DNA from: Helicobacter pylori | Lineage (GTDB): Bacteria; Campylobacterota; Campylobacteria; Campylobacterales; Helicobacteraceae | Reading direction: 5' to 3' | NCBI GenBank assembly: GCA_008032955.1 | Contig: CP032046.1 | Location: forward strand, 1,240,001-1,304,000 | DNA length: 64,000 nt | Part shown: positions 49,656 through 59,228 of the stretch, piece after piece | Numbering within the stretch: position 1 is the first letter of the stretch | Layout: every line of letters starts with the position of its first letter | Notes under the pieces: model-generated | What the model saw: only the letters and a program-made list of their open reading frames with translations | Database searches by the model: none | What the model was told of the DNA's origin: nothing | Made by a program: the position numbers and the translations under genes

Positions 49656-49662
49656 TATTATA
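49656..49662. promoter_or_regulatory. Overlapping divergent -10 boxes (sppA and small membrane protein)
   Basis: The minus strand has TATAAT (49657-49662) for sppA. The plus strand of the same bases reads TATTAT (49656-49661), 27 bases before the small membrane protein gene. The two may compete. Confidence 0.45.
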
Positions 49663-49687
49663 CTTCAAATGTTTTAAGGATTAAATC

Positions 49688-49948
49688 ATGGCGTGTAAAT
49701 TTTGCCCCAAGATCAGAAAAACAGATTGGATTTTTATTTTAATCGCTGCTTTAGGTTTTTATGCAGTCAATAAACTAGGGTATGCGCCCCAATTCAATAC
49801 CCCCACTTCAAAGCCTTCACACTCTCTTCCACCCCCTATTGAAAAGCCTAACAATATGACCGAAGAAGAAAGGAAAAAGCGTTTTATAGAGTTGCAAAAA
49901 GCATGCTTACTCCATAAAGACAAAAAGGCATGCGAAGAGGTTTTTTAG
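49688..49948 (+). CDS. Hypothetical small membrane protein
   Basis: An 86-residue protein with a short Cys-containing N-terminus (MACKFCPKIRKTD), one membrane helix (WIFILIAALGFYAVNKLGYA), a Pro/Ser-rich linker and a charged helical end with two Cys (LQKACLLHKDKKACEEVF). AAGGATTAAATC precedes the ATG. The topology suggests a bitopic inner membrane protein. I do not recognise a family and cannot assign a function. Confidence 0.65.
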   Translation: MACKFCPKIRKTDWIFILIAALGFYAVNKLGYAPQFNTPTSKPSHSLPPPIEKPNNMTEEERKKRFIELQKACLLHKDKKACEEVF

Positions 49949-50105
49949 ATCGCCTTTGTTGTTTTTGCGCTTTTAAGGTCTGCCGCTTGTAAGTTTTAAC
50001 GCCCTTTTTGTTTGCAAAAAGGCTTTTTTTAGCGGTGGTTTTTAGCACCAAATAGCCCCTAAAACCCCCAAAATTCAAGCACTCTTAAGCTAAGTCTAAG
50101 TCTAC

Positions 50106-50111
50106 TATAAT
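50106..50111 (+). promoter_or_regulatory. -10 box of the TIR-like gene cassette
   Basis: TATAAT about 80 bases before the ATG at 50191, in AT-rich DNA with repeated CTAAGTCTA upstream. No other strong promoter is seen before the third gene, so the three genes are probably one transcript. Confidence 0.55.
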
Positions 50112-50190
50112 CAAAAGATTTTAAAGAAAACTTAAAATCGTGTTTATAAAGGTTTGAAAATTTCATAAAAATATTAAAGGAAAATATATC

Positions 50191-50922
50191 ATGAAAGCTT
50201 TTAAGGTTGATTTAGATGAAAGAGAAAATCGTGAAGTTTTATGCAAGTTTCATTTTGACAGAGGGGGGAAAAGTAAGCTTGAATACGCTTATTATGACAA
50301 GCAAGCTGTTTCTAACATACATGAAGTAGCCAATAAGATTAAAACTCTCATTCAAAAGAGTCTAAAAAATAATGAATACACTTTACTAAATCGCAATGAA
50401 ATTAAAGAAGCCTTTTTTAATCCCTTACAAGAGCGATTAAATAAAACTAAGGTTTTTCTTTCTCATTCGCATATTGACATGAAAAATAATGATTTTTTAG
50501 GCGTTAAAAATATCAAGTCCTTTTTAGAACCATCCGATCGTTCTAATTTAATATTTATAGACTCTCTCTTTTGGGATTATAAAAATGATATTCTAAAAGA
50601 AATAAAAAAACATCATATTGATGTTAGCAAGATTGAAGACGCTTTCACGCTCATTCTCAGGGAATCTTTAGAATATATGATCAAAAAATGCCCTTATTTC
50701 GTGTTTTTACAAAGCAAGAATAGTGTTTCTCTTAATCAAGATCTATTAGGTATCACTCATTCCGCATGGATTTATGAAGAGTTGAAAATCGCTCATTCTA
50801 TTAGTGAGAGTCGCCCAATTCCAATGATGGAAAGCATGCAACTCTTTCATGATATATCGCTATTTTTAAAAAGTTTTGAGACCATAACCCTTAAAAAACT
50901 ATCACAACAAATCAATTCGTAG
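50191..50922 (+). CDS. TIR-like domain protein
   Basis: The 243-residue protein has a basic N-terminal part (1-80) and then a domain that looks like a prokaryotic TIR fold. VFLSHSHID (88-96) is the first strand and box; FIDSLFWDY follows, then a strand in CPYFVFLQS (167-175), then THSAWIYEELKIAHSI (189-204). There W193 and E197 form the WxxxE pattern that in TIR NADases contains the catalytic Glu. Bacterial TIR proteins cleave NAD or make signalling nucleotides, mostly in anti-phage defence. The call is by motif, not search. It is followed after 8 bases by a lipoprotein gene and then a small membrane protein gene. Confidence 0.62.
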   Translation: MKAFKVDLDERENREVLCKFHFDRGGKSKLEYAYYDKQAVSNIHEVANKIKTLIQKSLKNNEYTLLNRNEIKEAFFNPLQERLNKTKVFLSHSHIDMKNNDFLGVKNIKSFLEPSDRSNLIFIDSLFWDYKNDILKEIKKHHIDVSKIEDAFTLILRESLEYMIKKCPYFVFLQSKNSVSLNQDLLGITHSAWIYEELKIAHSISESRPIPMMESMQLFHDISLFLKSFETITLKKLSQQINS

Positions 50923-50930
50923 GAGCAAAC

Positions 50931-51419
50931 ATGTTTTTTAAAACTTATCAAAAATTACTAAGTGCAAGCTGTTTAGCGTTGTATTTAGTGGGCTGTGGGA
51001 ATGGTGGCGACGGTGAATCGCCGATTGAGATGAGCGTGAATAGCAAGGGAGAGTTTCAAATCAGCTCTAGAGTGGATAGCGTTACTATTCAAGGCGTGAA
51101 GCTTAATCGGGGTAATTGTGCTGTTAATTTTGTTCCAGAAGAGGTGTTTGGCAACATAGTTGCTTTAGGTCTAGTTACTCCAATCTCTATACAGGATTTT
51201 AAAGATATGGCAAGCTTTTATAAGATGTTTGGAGCTCAAAAGGAAGGGTTGGCAGACATAGAAAATAAAATTTCTCAGTTAGAGCAAAAGGGTGTGATGA
51301 TGGAGTCTCAAACCCTTAAATTTGGAGAAAAAAGAGAGGGCATTTCTCAAGGGTGCGATATTATAGAAGCAGAAATACAAACCAACAAAGGCACTTGGAC
51401 TTTTAACTTTGACAGATAA
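50931..51419 (+). CDS. Hypothetical lipoprotein of the TIR cassette
   Basis: The 162-residue protein has a lipoprotein signal with the lipobox LVGC (Cys near 22), a Gly-rich linker GNGGDGESP, and a mature domain with GCD and two other Cys, plus a charged helix (KEGLADIENKISQLEQKG). The last third ends TWTFNFDR. It starts 8 bases after the TIR gene (AGGAGC ribosome site) and ends 9 bases before the next gene. I do not recognise its family. The tight spacing implies it works with or is at least coexpressed with its neighbours. Confidence 0.75.
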   Translation: MFFKTYQKLLSASCLALYLVGCGNGGDGESPIEMSVNSKGEFQISSRVDSVTIQGVKLNRGNCAVNFVPEEVFGNIVALGLVTPISIQDFKDMASFYKMFGAQKEGLADIENKISQLEQKGVMMESQTLKFGEKREGISQGCDIIEAEIQTNKGTWTFNFDR

Positions 51420-51428
51420 ATATCAAAC

Positions 51429-51866
51429 ATGGAAAATACCCCAAAAGACAGAGAAAAAATCCTTGTAGAAGAGCTTAAAATCTTACAAGGCGTTATCAAC
51501 AGAATGGCACAAAATTCTTTAGAATGCAAAAAATGGACTCTCGCTCTTGCGGTTGGGGTTCTATCCCTTAAAATAGAAGCGATTTCTAATTCTTATGGGT
51601 TATGCGTTTTAGGGGTGTTGTTGGCATGCTTTTATCTTTTAGACGCGTATTATCTCATGCGAGAAAGGTTATTCAGGGAGCAATACCAATGGCTCATAAA
51701 AAACCGACTTAAAACCGATGAAAGGCTGTTTGAAGTGCTTCCTGCTCACCAAACTTGCCAATTGACGCAATTCTTATCTGCCATGCGTTCGCTTAGCCTT
51801 CTCCCCTATTGGGTGTTAGCTCTTTGCTTGGTGGGCTATGGTTTGTTTTTAATTCTGTTTCAATGA
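51429..51866 (+). CDS. Small membrane protein with RMA-NS motif, candidate effector
   Basis: The 145-residue protein has an N-terminal amphipathic helix with NRMAQNSLECKKWTLAL, then about four hydrophobic segments in two groups (roughly 37-52, 58-78 and 122-143), and a central REQYQWLIKNRLKTDERLF part. The RMA.NS....KW pattern plus LLDAYYLMRERLFR is that of small bacterial membrane proteins which, as I recall, are found next to TIR or nucleotide-signalling genes and relate to SLATT-type effectors. That family link is from memory. The start is 9 bases after the lipoprotein stop. It would be the membrane effector of the cassette. Confidence 0.6.
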   Translation: MENTPKDREKILVEELKILQGVINRMAQNSLECKKWTLALAVGVLSLKIEAISNSYGLCVLGVLLACFYLLDAYYLMRERLFREQYQWLIKNRLKTDERLFEVLPAHQTCQLTQFLSAMRSLSLLPYWVLALCLVGYGLFLILFQ

Positions 51867-52427
51867 AACGCTGGCTATAAAATAACTTGACTCCAACCAA
51901 ACGATAACTTTTTAAGCGTTTTAGAATTTAGGGTATCGCAAAATAATCCCCACCCCCTTATGATTTTCACTATAAAATAAAGCTTCAAACTATAAAAATA
52001 AGGTTTTAAACATCAATGCTTGATGAGAACGGAGTTTTCAAATCCAAACGCATTCAATTACAATCAGATCAGACCCACTAAAAACACCAAAAGCAAAACT
52101 CAAACACAAGAAAAACAAAGCAAAACAACAAAAGCCATAAGCAGTAAAAAACAAAATCAAGCGATTAAAATCATTAAACATTAAACAACAAGAAGCAATA
52201 AATCTAAACAAAAGAATTAAGAAAGCTCAACGCTAAATCCAACACAAGCAAACTAAACACATTAAACATTAAATATAAAGACACTAACAACTAAAAATAT
52301 AAGCATTAAGAAATAACAAACAATAAGCAAGCAAATATTAAAAACAATCAAGAAGTAAAAAAGAAAGAATAAGCTCAATCTTTCAAAACTAAGCAAAAGA
52401 AGTTCTTTTGTCAGGTAATACTCTTTG
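51867..52427. other. Non-coding A/C-rich stretch downstream of 16S
   Basis: No gene is seen. The plus strand from about 52080 to 52400 is strongly A-rich and G/T-poor (runs such as AACACAAGAAAAACAAAGC), so a 16S read-through transcript would be U-rich. A perfect small hairpin CATCAA-TGC-TTGATG lies at 52011-52025. Confidence 0.5.
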
Positions 52428-52453
52428 GCTTTTAACAAGCGAATGTTAAAAGC
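52428..52453 (-). other. Hairpin just 3' of 16S rRNA
   Basis: A perfect ten-pair stem, GCTTTTAACA with TGTTAAAAGC around a six-base loop, sits about 10 bases beyond the mature 16S end. It has no T-run, so it looks like a processing structure in the trailer rather than a terminator. Confidence 0.5.
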
Positions 52454-52463
52454 TTTTCTCTAG

Positions 52464-53966
<1,503 letters not shown>

Positions 53967-54468
53967 AAGTGTTTGTCCTAAAGCTCTTTTTGTTTTTTTG
54001 ATAGGCTATCATTATTTCTAACAATAGCTTTAGCGTATCACAAGAACTCGTTTTATACTTTATTGAATAAAACGGGTTGTGTTCTTAAGTATTACAACAA
54101 CAAAACAGAAAGAAACTTTTTAAAAAGGTTTAGCTAAACGCTAACCTGAATAAAATACTCTCATGCCATTCAGTCATCAATCATAATGATATAATCATCA
54201 TAATCAATGAAATTGATTGGCACTGGTTGGATAAGAATTTCTTATAAAAGAATGAAAGTTATAAAAAACCCTCACTATTTATAATAAGTCATCCTTAAAA
54301 TAATTTAGAATATCCCTTTAAAAAGAACTTCTATCAATTTGCTTAGTTTTCAAAGATCGTTTGCTTTTAATCAGCTATCCTTGTAAGGTATCAAGCGGCT
54401 TTTTAAAAGCCCTTGCTGAAACAAGGAAATGAAAGTATAGTCATAAAAAGCTTAAGGTTTGCTTAAAT
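53967..54468. other. 16S leader and upstream region
   Basis: Non-coding. It holds the 16S leader and an imperfect 37-bp dyad at 54174-54210 (13 of 18 positions symmetric) centred on ATATAA. The 16S promoter must lie here, but I cannot fix its -10 box with confidence. Confidence 0.5.
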
Positions 54469-55248
54469 CTAGGGAATGTTTTGAAAAATGTTTTGATTTT
54501 TTAGAGCGCTTAAAAATTTTACGATCTTCTCTTTAGGGATAATCACCAGACTTTCTTGGTTTTCTAAAGTGCTGCTAGCCATTCCCATAAACTCCCCCAC
54601 TTCGCTAAAATAGGGCCTCCCTCCCCACAACACGCTCCCCTTTTTAAAAGAACTATCAAGCGAAAGAAACTTTTTAGATTTCAAAAGTTCAGCCACAGAA
54701 ATATCCGTTATCTGTATGGAAAAAGAATTCCCCTCATTCAACGCCGGATAGTAGAGATCAGAGTTGGGTGTTTTTTGATCGGTATAAGGATTTGAATGAA
54801 AAGTTTGAGCGTATTTGGCATAAATCCTTGCATGATAATAGCTCTCTTCTCTTTTATGGCAATAATCGTCTCTAAAATCGGCGGTTTTTAAAAGCGAAAG
54901 CCCTTGATCTCTATCTATCGCTTCAAGGCGTAGGCTAGCTATACAAATCAGCTCTTTAGCGCTGCTGTCTTGCATTTTGGCTAAAATCGTTTTAGGGTAT
55001 AAGCCGTTAGAATAAAGCGTTTCAGAAGAAGCGATATAACGCCCGTTTTTGAGCAAAGTCGCATAGCCTTCTTTATAAGTCCCATCGCTAAAATACACTT
55101 TCAATAACGCAACAGAATAAACCCATGCAGGGAGCGTTGGATCAAGGGGCGGATCGTCTCTAACGATTTGAATGCTATTAGCGTTCATCATGCATGAAAA
55201 TAAAACGATACAACAACCAACCGCTAATCTTTTATGCCAAAACGCCAT
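54469..55248 (-). CDS. Hypothetical secreted protein with possible trypsin-like fold
   Basis: The 259-residue protein has a signal peptide (CCIVLFSCMMNANS). The mature part has segments reminiscent of trypsin-like proteases in order: YKEGYATLLKNGRYIASSETL, DRDQGLSLLKT (like the Asp-Leu-Ala-Leu-Leu strand) and KKGSVLWGGRPYFSEVGEFMG, where a catalytic GxSGGP would be. The Ser motif is not intact, so if this is the fold it is probably not a functional protease. I do not recognise a named family. It is a single gene between 16S and the divergent ppiA operon. Confidence 0.6.
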   Translation of the reverse strand: MAFWHKRLAVGCCIVLFSCMMNANSIQIVRDDPPLDPTLPAWVYSVALLKVYFSDGTYKEGYATLLKNGRYIASSETLYSNGLYPKTILAKMQDSSAKELICIASLRLEAIDRDQGLSLLKTADFRDDYCHKREESYYHARIYAKYAQTFHSNPYTDQKTPNSDLYYPALNEGNSFSIQITDISVAELLKSKKFLSLDSSFKKGSVLWGGRPYFSEVGEFMGMASSTLENQESLVIIPKEKIVKFLSALKNQNIFQNIP

Positions 55249-55322
55249 TATCCAACTTACCGCTTAAATTTTAAAAGTATCCCACAACACTATCGGCTAA
55301 AATACCATTTGTTTTAATTTGT

Positions 55323-55331
55323 TGCTATAAT
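55323..55331 (+). promoter_or_regulatory. Extended -10 promoter of the ppiA-csrA operon
   Basis: TGCTATAAT is a perfect extended -10 box about 40 bases before ppiA. It is the only strong promoter seen ahead of a long, closely packed run of genes to mnmE. Confidence 0.7.
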
Positions 55332-55371
55332 AGATCATTTGAATGACAAAAGCTTATCGCAAAGGTTTATG

Positions 55372-55860
55372 ATGGATCCAATTAAAACTTATGATATTAA
55401 AGAGGAAGAGCTTGCAAAAACCGCTTACGCTACGATCAAAACCAATAAAGGCAATATCACCCTAGAGCTTTTTTACAAAGATGCGCCCCAAGCGGTGAGT
55501 AATTTTGTAACTCTAGCTAAAGAGGGTTTTTATGACGGGCTTAATTTCCATCGTGTGATCGCCGGCTTTGTGGCTCAAGGAGGTTGCCCTTATGGCACAG
55601 GCACAGGCGGGCCAGGACACCGCATTAAATGCGAAGTGGTCCATAACCCCAACAAGCACAAAAGAGGCTCTATTTCTATGGCGCATGCCGGAAGAGACAC
55701 AGGGGGGAGTCAATTTTTCTTGTGTTTTGTGGATTTGCCCCATCTAGATGGCGAGCACACCGTGTTTGGCAAAATCAAAAACGCAGAAAGCCTTAATGTA
55801 TTGGACAAGATCAAGCAGGGCGATATTATAGAGAGCGTTGTGTTTAGCTCTTCTCTATAA
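55372..55860 (+). CDS. ppiA: Peptidyl-prolyl cis-trans isomerase (cyclophilin)
   Basis: The 162-residue cyclophilin has the [42 protein letters not shown] and [10 protein letters not shown] motifs of the active site. Cyclophilins speed proline isomerisation in folding; this one has no signal peptide and is cytoplasmic. I choose the ATG at 55372, with AAAGG six bases upstream; a frame from 55339 would add 11 residues not typical of the family. csrA follows 17 bases after it. Confidence 0.94.
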
Positions 55861-55877
55861 GGAACAAGAGATTAGAC

Positions 55878-56108
55878 ATGCTCATACTCAGCCGCAAAGT
55901 TAATGAGGGGATTGTCATTGATGATAACATCCACATTAAAGTCATTTCCATAGATAGAGGGAGTGTGCGTTTAGGGTTTGAAGCACCTGAAAGCACCCTT
56001 ATTTTGCGTGCTGAACTCAAAGAGGCCATTGTGAGCGAAAACCAAAAAGCTTCTGCGTCCGTAGATGAAAGCGTGTTAGAAAACATCAAAAAGGTCATTA
56101 AGCCTTGA
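55878..56108 (+). CDS. csrA: Carbon storage regulator CsrA
   Basis: CsrA is a dimeric RNA-binding protein that represses or stabilises mRNAs by binding GGA motifs near ribosome sites. The 76-residue protein starts [20 protein letters not shown] and has the [10 protein letters not shown] core; the conserved Arg at the end of strand 5 is present. In Helicobacter it affects virulence, motility and acid response genes. The last three bases overlap the TTG start of ispE. Confidence 0.95.
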
Positions 56109-56911
56109 TACATGTTTTTGAAGTTTATCCTAAAGTCAATATTTTTTTAAAAATCCTTCACAAAGAAGGGGCTTACCACAAGCTCATTTCTCGCATGTGT
56201 TTGGTCAAAGACAAGCTCAAAGACATTATCAGCGTCAAAAATGCCTTATCTTTCTCATTAAAAGGGGATTTTGACTGCCCTTTAGAAGAAAACTCACTCT
56301 TTAAAGCCCTCCAAGTTTTAAAAAATTTTTTAAAATCAAAAAATTTCTCTCATTCTGCCATCAAATCCCTAGACACCCTGGCGATTGAAGTGGAAAAAAA
56401 CATCCCCACTCAAGCCGGGTTAGGCGGTGGGAGCGCTGATGCTGGGGGACTGTTGTATCATTTAAATCAAATATTTGACTGGCGTTTGAGTTTAGAAGAG
56501 CTTTATACTATGGGATCTTTAGTGGGTGCAGACACCAATTTTTTCATCTCGCAATACAAAAGCGCTAACGCCACTTCTTATGGCGAAGTCATTGAAAATT
56601 TTGAAGAAGAGCCTTTAGAAAACCGCCTAGAAATCTATGCGCCAACTCATGTTTTTTGCAGCACCAAAGCCATCTATCAAGCTTATAAGCCTAAAACTTG
56701 TTTTTCTCAAGCTAAAGAATGGCTTAAAAAGCCGAGTTTGGAATGCCTAAAGACTTATGATAGAAGCGAATTAAACGATCTTTTAAAGCCGGCTTTACTC
56801 ACTAACCAAGCTTTAAGAAGTATAGAAAGCGAATTAGGCAAGGAGTGGTTTTTTAGCGGGAGCGGGAGCACGTTCTTTAGGCTAAAGCCTGCACTAAAAG
56901 GGGGCGAATGA
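56105..56911 (+). CDS. ispE: 4-diphosphocytidyl-2-C-methyl-D-erythritol kinase IspE
   Basis: IspE phosphorylates CDP-methylerythritol in the MEP isoprenoid pathway. The 268-residue GHMP kinase has [11 protein letters not shown] near the N-terminus, the ATP-binding [18 protein letters not shown] motif, GADTNFFIS, and [10 protein letters not shown]. The start is a TTG that overlaps the csrA stop, as no ATG fits the family N-terminus. The stop overlaps the smpB ATG. Confidence 0.93.
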
Positions 56912-57366
56912 AACTCATTGCCAGCAATAAAAAAGCCTATTTTGACTATGAAATTTTGGAAACTTTAGAAGCAGGATTAGTGCTTTTAGGCTCTGAAGTG
57001 AAGGCTTTGAGACAAACTCGGGTGAATTTAAAAGATAATTTTGTTAAAATAATCAAAGGAGAAGCTTTTTTATTTGGTGTTCATATATCATATTTAGATA
57101 CAATCCATGCGTATTACAAGCCCAATGAAAGGCGAGAGCGTAAGTTGCTTTTACACAAAAAGCAATTATTGAAATGGCAAATGGAAGCGTCTAAAGAACG
57201 CTTGAGTATTGTAGGATTGAAATTGTATTTTAACCAAAGAAATAGAGCTAAAATCCAAATTGCTTTAGTGAAAGGAAAAAGATTGCACGACAAAAGACAA
57301 AGTCTCAAAGAAAAAGCACTCAATAAAGAAATTCTTGCCGATTTAAAACACCACTTTAAAGGATAA
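56908..57366 (+). CDS. smpB: SsrA (tmRNA)-binding protein SmpB
   Basis: SmpB brings tmRNA to stalled ribosomes in trans-translation, which is essential in H. pylori. The 152-residue protein has the family body: ASNKKAYFDYEILETLEAGL, LLGSEVKALRQTRVNLKDNF, RERKLLLHKKQL and the basic tail GKRLHDKRQSLKEKAL that enters the mRNA channel. It overlaps ispE by four bases; exbB starts 3 bases downstream. Confidence 0.96.
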   Translation: MKLIASNKKAYFDYEILETLEAGLVLLGSEVKALRQTRVNLKDNFVKIIKGEAFLFGVHISYLDTIHAYYKPNERRERKLLLHKKQLLKWQMEASKERLSIVGLKLYFNQRNRAKIQIALVKGKRLHDKRQSLKEKALNKEILADLKHHFKG

Positions 57367-57368
57367 TA

Positions 57369-57821
57369 ATGAAAGAAATGGTAGATTATGGGATTATAGG
57401 GTTTTTGATCTTTTTATCAGTCATCGTTATAGCGATCGCAATAGAAAGGTTGTGGTTTTTTGCCACTCTTCGTGTAGATGACTACACAGACAGGCGTAAA
57501 TTAGAGCTAGCCCTACACAAACGCTTGACTCTAGTGGCCACGATTGGCTCAAACGCTCCTTATATCGGTCTTTTAGGAACGGTTATGGGGATCATGCTCA
57601 CTTTTATGGATTTAGGATCCGCTTCTGGCATTGACACTAAAGCGATCATGACTAATTTAGCCCTTGCTTTAAAAGCGACTGGCATGGGGTTATTGGTGGC
57701 GATCCCTGCGATTGTGATTTATAACTTGCTAGTGAGAAAAAGTGAGATTTTAGTCACTAAATGGGATATTTTCCACCACCCGGTTGACACGCAATCCCAT
57801 GAGATTTATAACAAAGCCTAA
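57369..57821 (+). CDS. exbB: Biopolymer transport protein ExbB
   Basis: ExbB is the proton-channel scaffold of the TonB-ExbB-ExbD energy transducer for outer membrane uptake of iron, nickel and cobalamin compounds. The 150-residue protein has three membrane helices, including GFLIFLSVIVIAIAIERLWF and GLLVAIPAIVIYNLL, with APYIGLLGTVMGIMLTF typical of the MotA/TolQ/ExbB channel. H. pylori has more than one exbB-exbD set; this is the one between smpB and rpmH. exbD follows 10 bases later. No tonB is next to it. Confidence 0.91.
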   Translation: MKEMVDYGIIGFLIFLSVIVIAIAIERLWFFATLRVDDYTDRRKLELALHKRLTLVATIGSNAPYIGLLGTVMGIMLTFMDLGSASGIDTKAIMTNLALALKATGMGLLVAIPAIVIYNLLVRKSEILVTKWDIFHHPVDTQSHEIYNKA

Positions 57822-57831
57822 GGATTAAGCG

Positions 57832-58263
57832 GTGAAAAAAGTAGAATCCATGAATGTGGTGCCTTTCATTGATATCATGCTTGTGTTGCTAGTGATCGTG
57901 CTTACAACCGCGTCTTTTGTGCAAACTTCAAAGCTCCCTATTAGCATTCCTCAAGTGGATAAGGACAGCACTGATTCTAAAGACGTGTTGGACAAAAAAC
58001 AAGTTACGATCGCCATTTCTAATAAGGGTTCTTTTTATTTTGACGATAAAGAAATCAGCTTTGAAAATTTAAAACACAAGGTTTCCACTTTGGCTAAAGA
58101 CACCCCTATTGTCTTGCAAGGCGATAAGAAAAGCAATTTGGATAACTTTATCAAAGTCGTGGATTTATTGCAAACAAACAATCTGAAACAACTTTACATT
58201 CTTGTTGAAGATAAAAAGAATCAAAAAATTAGTTTTAGTCAATTTTTAGCATTCTTTAGCTAA
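57832..58263 (+). CDS. exbD: Biopolymer transport protein ExbD
   Basis: ExbD pairs with ExbB in the TonB energy-transducing complex. The 143-residue protein has one membrane helix near the N-terminus with the essential Asp in VVPFIDIMLVLLVIVLTTAS, and a periplasmic domain ending in LLQTNNLKQLYILVEDK. The start is a GTG after AAGGAT. Its C-terminal tail (KKNQKISFSQFLAFFS) is a little longer than I expect. Confidence 0.9.
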   Translation: MKKVESMNVVPFIDIMLVLLVIVLTTASFVQTSKLPISIPQVDKDSTDSKDVLDKKQVTIAISNKGSFYFDDKEISFENLKHKVSTLAKDTPIVLQGDKKSNLDNFIKVVDLLQTNNLKQLYILVEDKKNQKISFSQFLAFFS

Positions 58264-58303
58264 AATCTGTGTTTATGTTTAATTTTTATCAAGGGAGTTT
58301 TAA

Positions 58304-58438
58304 ATGAAACGCACTTACCAACCACACAACACACCAAGAAAGCGAACCCATGGCTTTCTAGTGAGAATGAAAACCAAAAACGGGTGCAAGGTGATTAATG
58401 CCAGACGAGCTAAGGGCAGAAAAAAGCTTTCCGTCTAA
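58304..58438 (+). CDS. rpmH: 50S ribosomal protein bL34
   Basis: The 44-residue basic protein begins [20 protein letters not shown] and ends [12 protein letters not shown], the complete L34 signature. It has AAGGGAG seven to ten bases before its ATG. Its last 41 bases overlap the rnpA frame, the compact rpmH-rnpA arrangement seen in many bacteria. Confidence 0.96.
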   Translation: MKRTYQPHNTPRKRTHGFLVRMKTKNGCKVINARRAKGRKKLSV

Positions 58439-58883
58439 ACCCTATGACTCTTTAAAAAACAAGAGTGAGTTTGATAGGGTTTATCAAAAGGGTTTCAAAA
58501 AACACAACCCTTTTTTTTCGCTCTTTGTTTTGGATTTGTCAAAAGAGCCGCCAAAAGAAAAAGAGGGCTTTGAAGATCCGCTCTCTTGCAGGCTTAAAGA
58601 CCGAAATACGCTTTGTTTGTTAGGTTTGAGCGTGTCCAAAAAAGTCGGCAACGCCGTGAAACGAAACCTCATCAAACGCCGTTTGCGATCACTAGTTACA
58701 AGGCATGCCGCTCTTTGTCAAGGGCTTGCTTTGGTGTTTGTGCCTAAAAGCGATTGTTACCATTTGGATTTTTGGGTTTTAGAAAAACATTTTTTAGAAA
58801 TGCTAACTTCCATTAAAGACTATATGAACAAAGCCTTAAAAGATTTGAAAAAAGGAATGACTCATACCCATGCGAAACAATAA
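58398..58883 (+). CDS. rnpA: Ribonuclease P protein component RnpA
   Basis: RnpA is the protein cofactor of RNase P, which matures tRNA 5' ends. The 161-residue protein has [25 protein letters not shown] and the RNR-type motif [17 protein letters not shown]. There is an insertion rich in Glu and Pro ([13 protein letters not shown]) absent from most RnpA proteins. The start lies inside rpmH, and its end overlaps yidD by 14 bases. Confidence 0.94.
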   Translation: MPDELRAEKSFPSKPYDSLKNKSEFDRVYQKGFKKHNPFFSLFVLDLSKEPPKEKEGFEDPLSCRLKDRNTLCLLGLSVSKKVGNAVKRNLIKRRLRSLVTRHAALCQGLALVFVPKSDCYHLDFWVLEKHFLEMLTSIKDYMNKALKDLKKGMTHTHAKQ

Positions 58884-59223
58884 AACGCCTTTTTTGAGCG
58901 CGATTCTTACGGCATCAATTAGGGGTTACCAACGCTTTTTTTCGGCTTTCACTTTTTCAAGTTGCCGGTTTTACCCCACTTGCTCCAACTACGCCCTATG
59001 GTTGCTCTGTTTTGAAAACCCCCTAATCGCTATGGGTAAAATCGCTATAAGGATACTCTCATGCAACCCTTTTTGCTCTGGGGGCATTGCTTATCCCACC
59101 ACTCGCTTGAAACGCCCTAGCCTACTCCAATCTCATAAAGATTTTAATCGTAATTTTAAAACCATTACTTTTTGGCTCGTTCCCACAAAAAGCCACGCAA
59201 CTTACTACATCATTAAGGTTTAA
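58870..59223 (+). CDS. yidD: Membrane protein insertion efficiency factor YidD
   Basis: YidD is a small inner-membrane-associated protein that aids YidC-dependent insertion. The family motif is here: [27 protein letters not shown] (in part), with the Cys and Pro residues, and [12 protein letters not shown]. At 117 residues it has an extra C-terminal tail compared with many homologues. It lies between rnpA and yidC, the standard cluster. Confidence 0.93.
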   Translation: MRNNKTPFLSAILTASIRGYQRFFSAFTFSSCRFYPTCSNYALWLLCFENPLIAMGKIAIRILSCNPFCSGGIAYPTTRLKRPSLLQSHKDFNRNFKTITFWLVPTKSHATYYIIKV

Positions 59224-59228
59224 TCACA

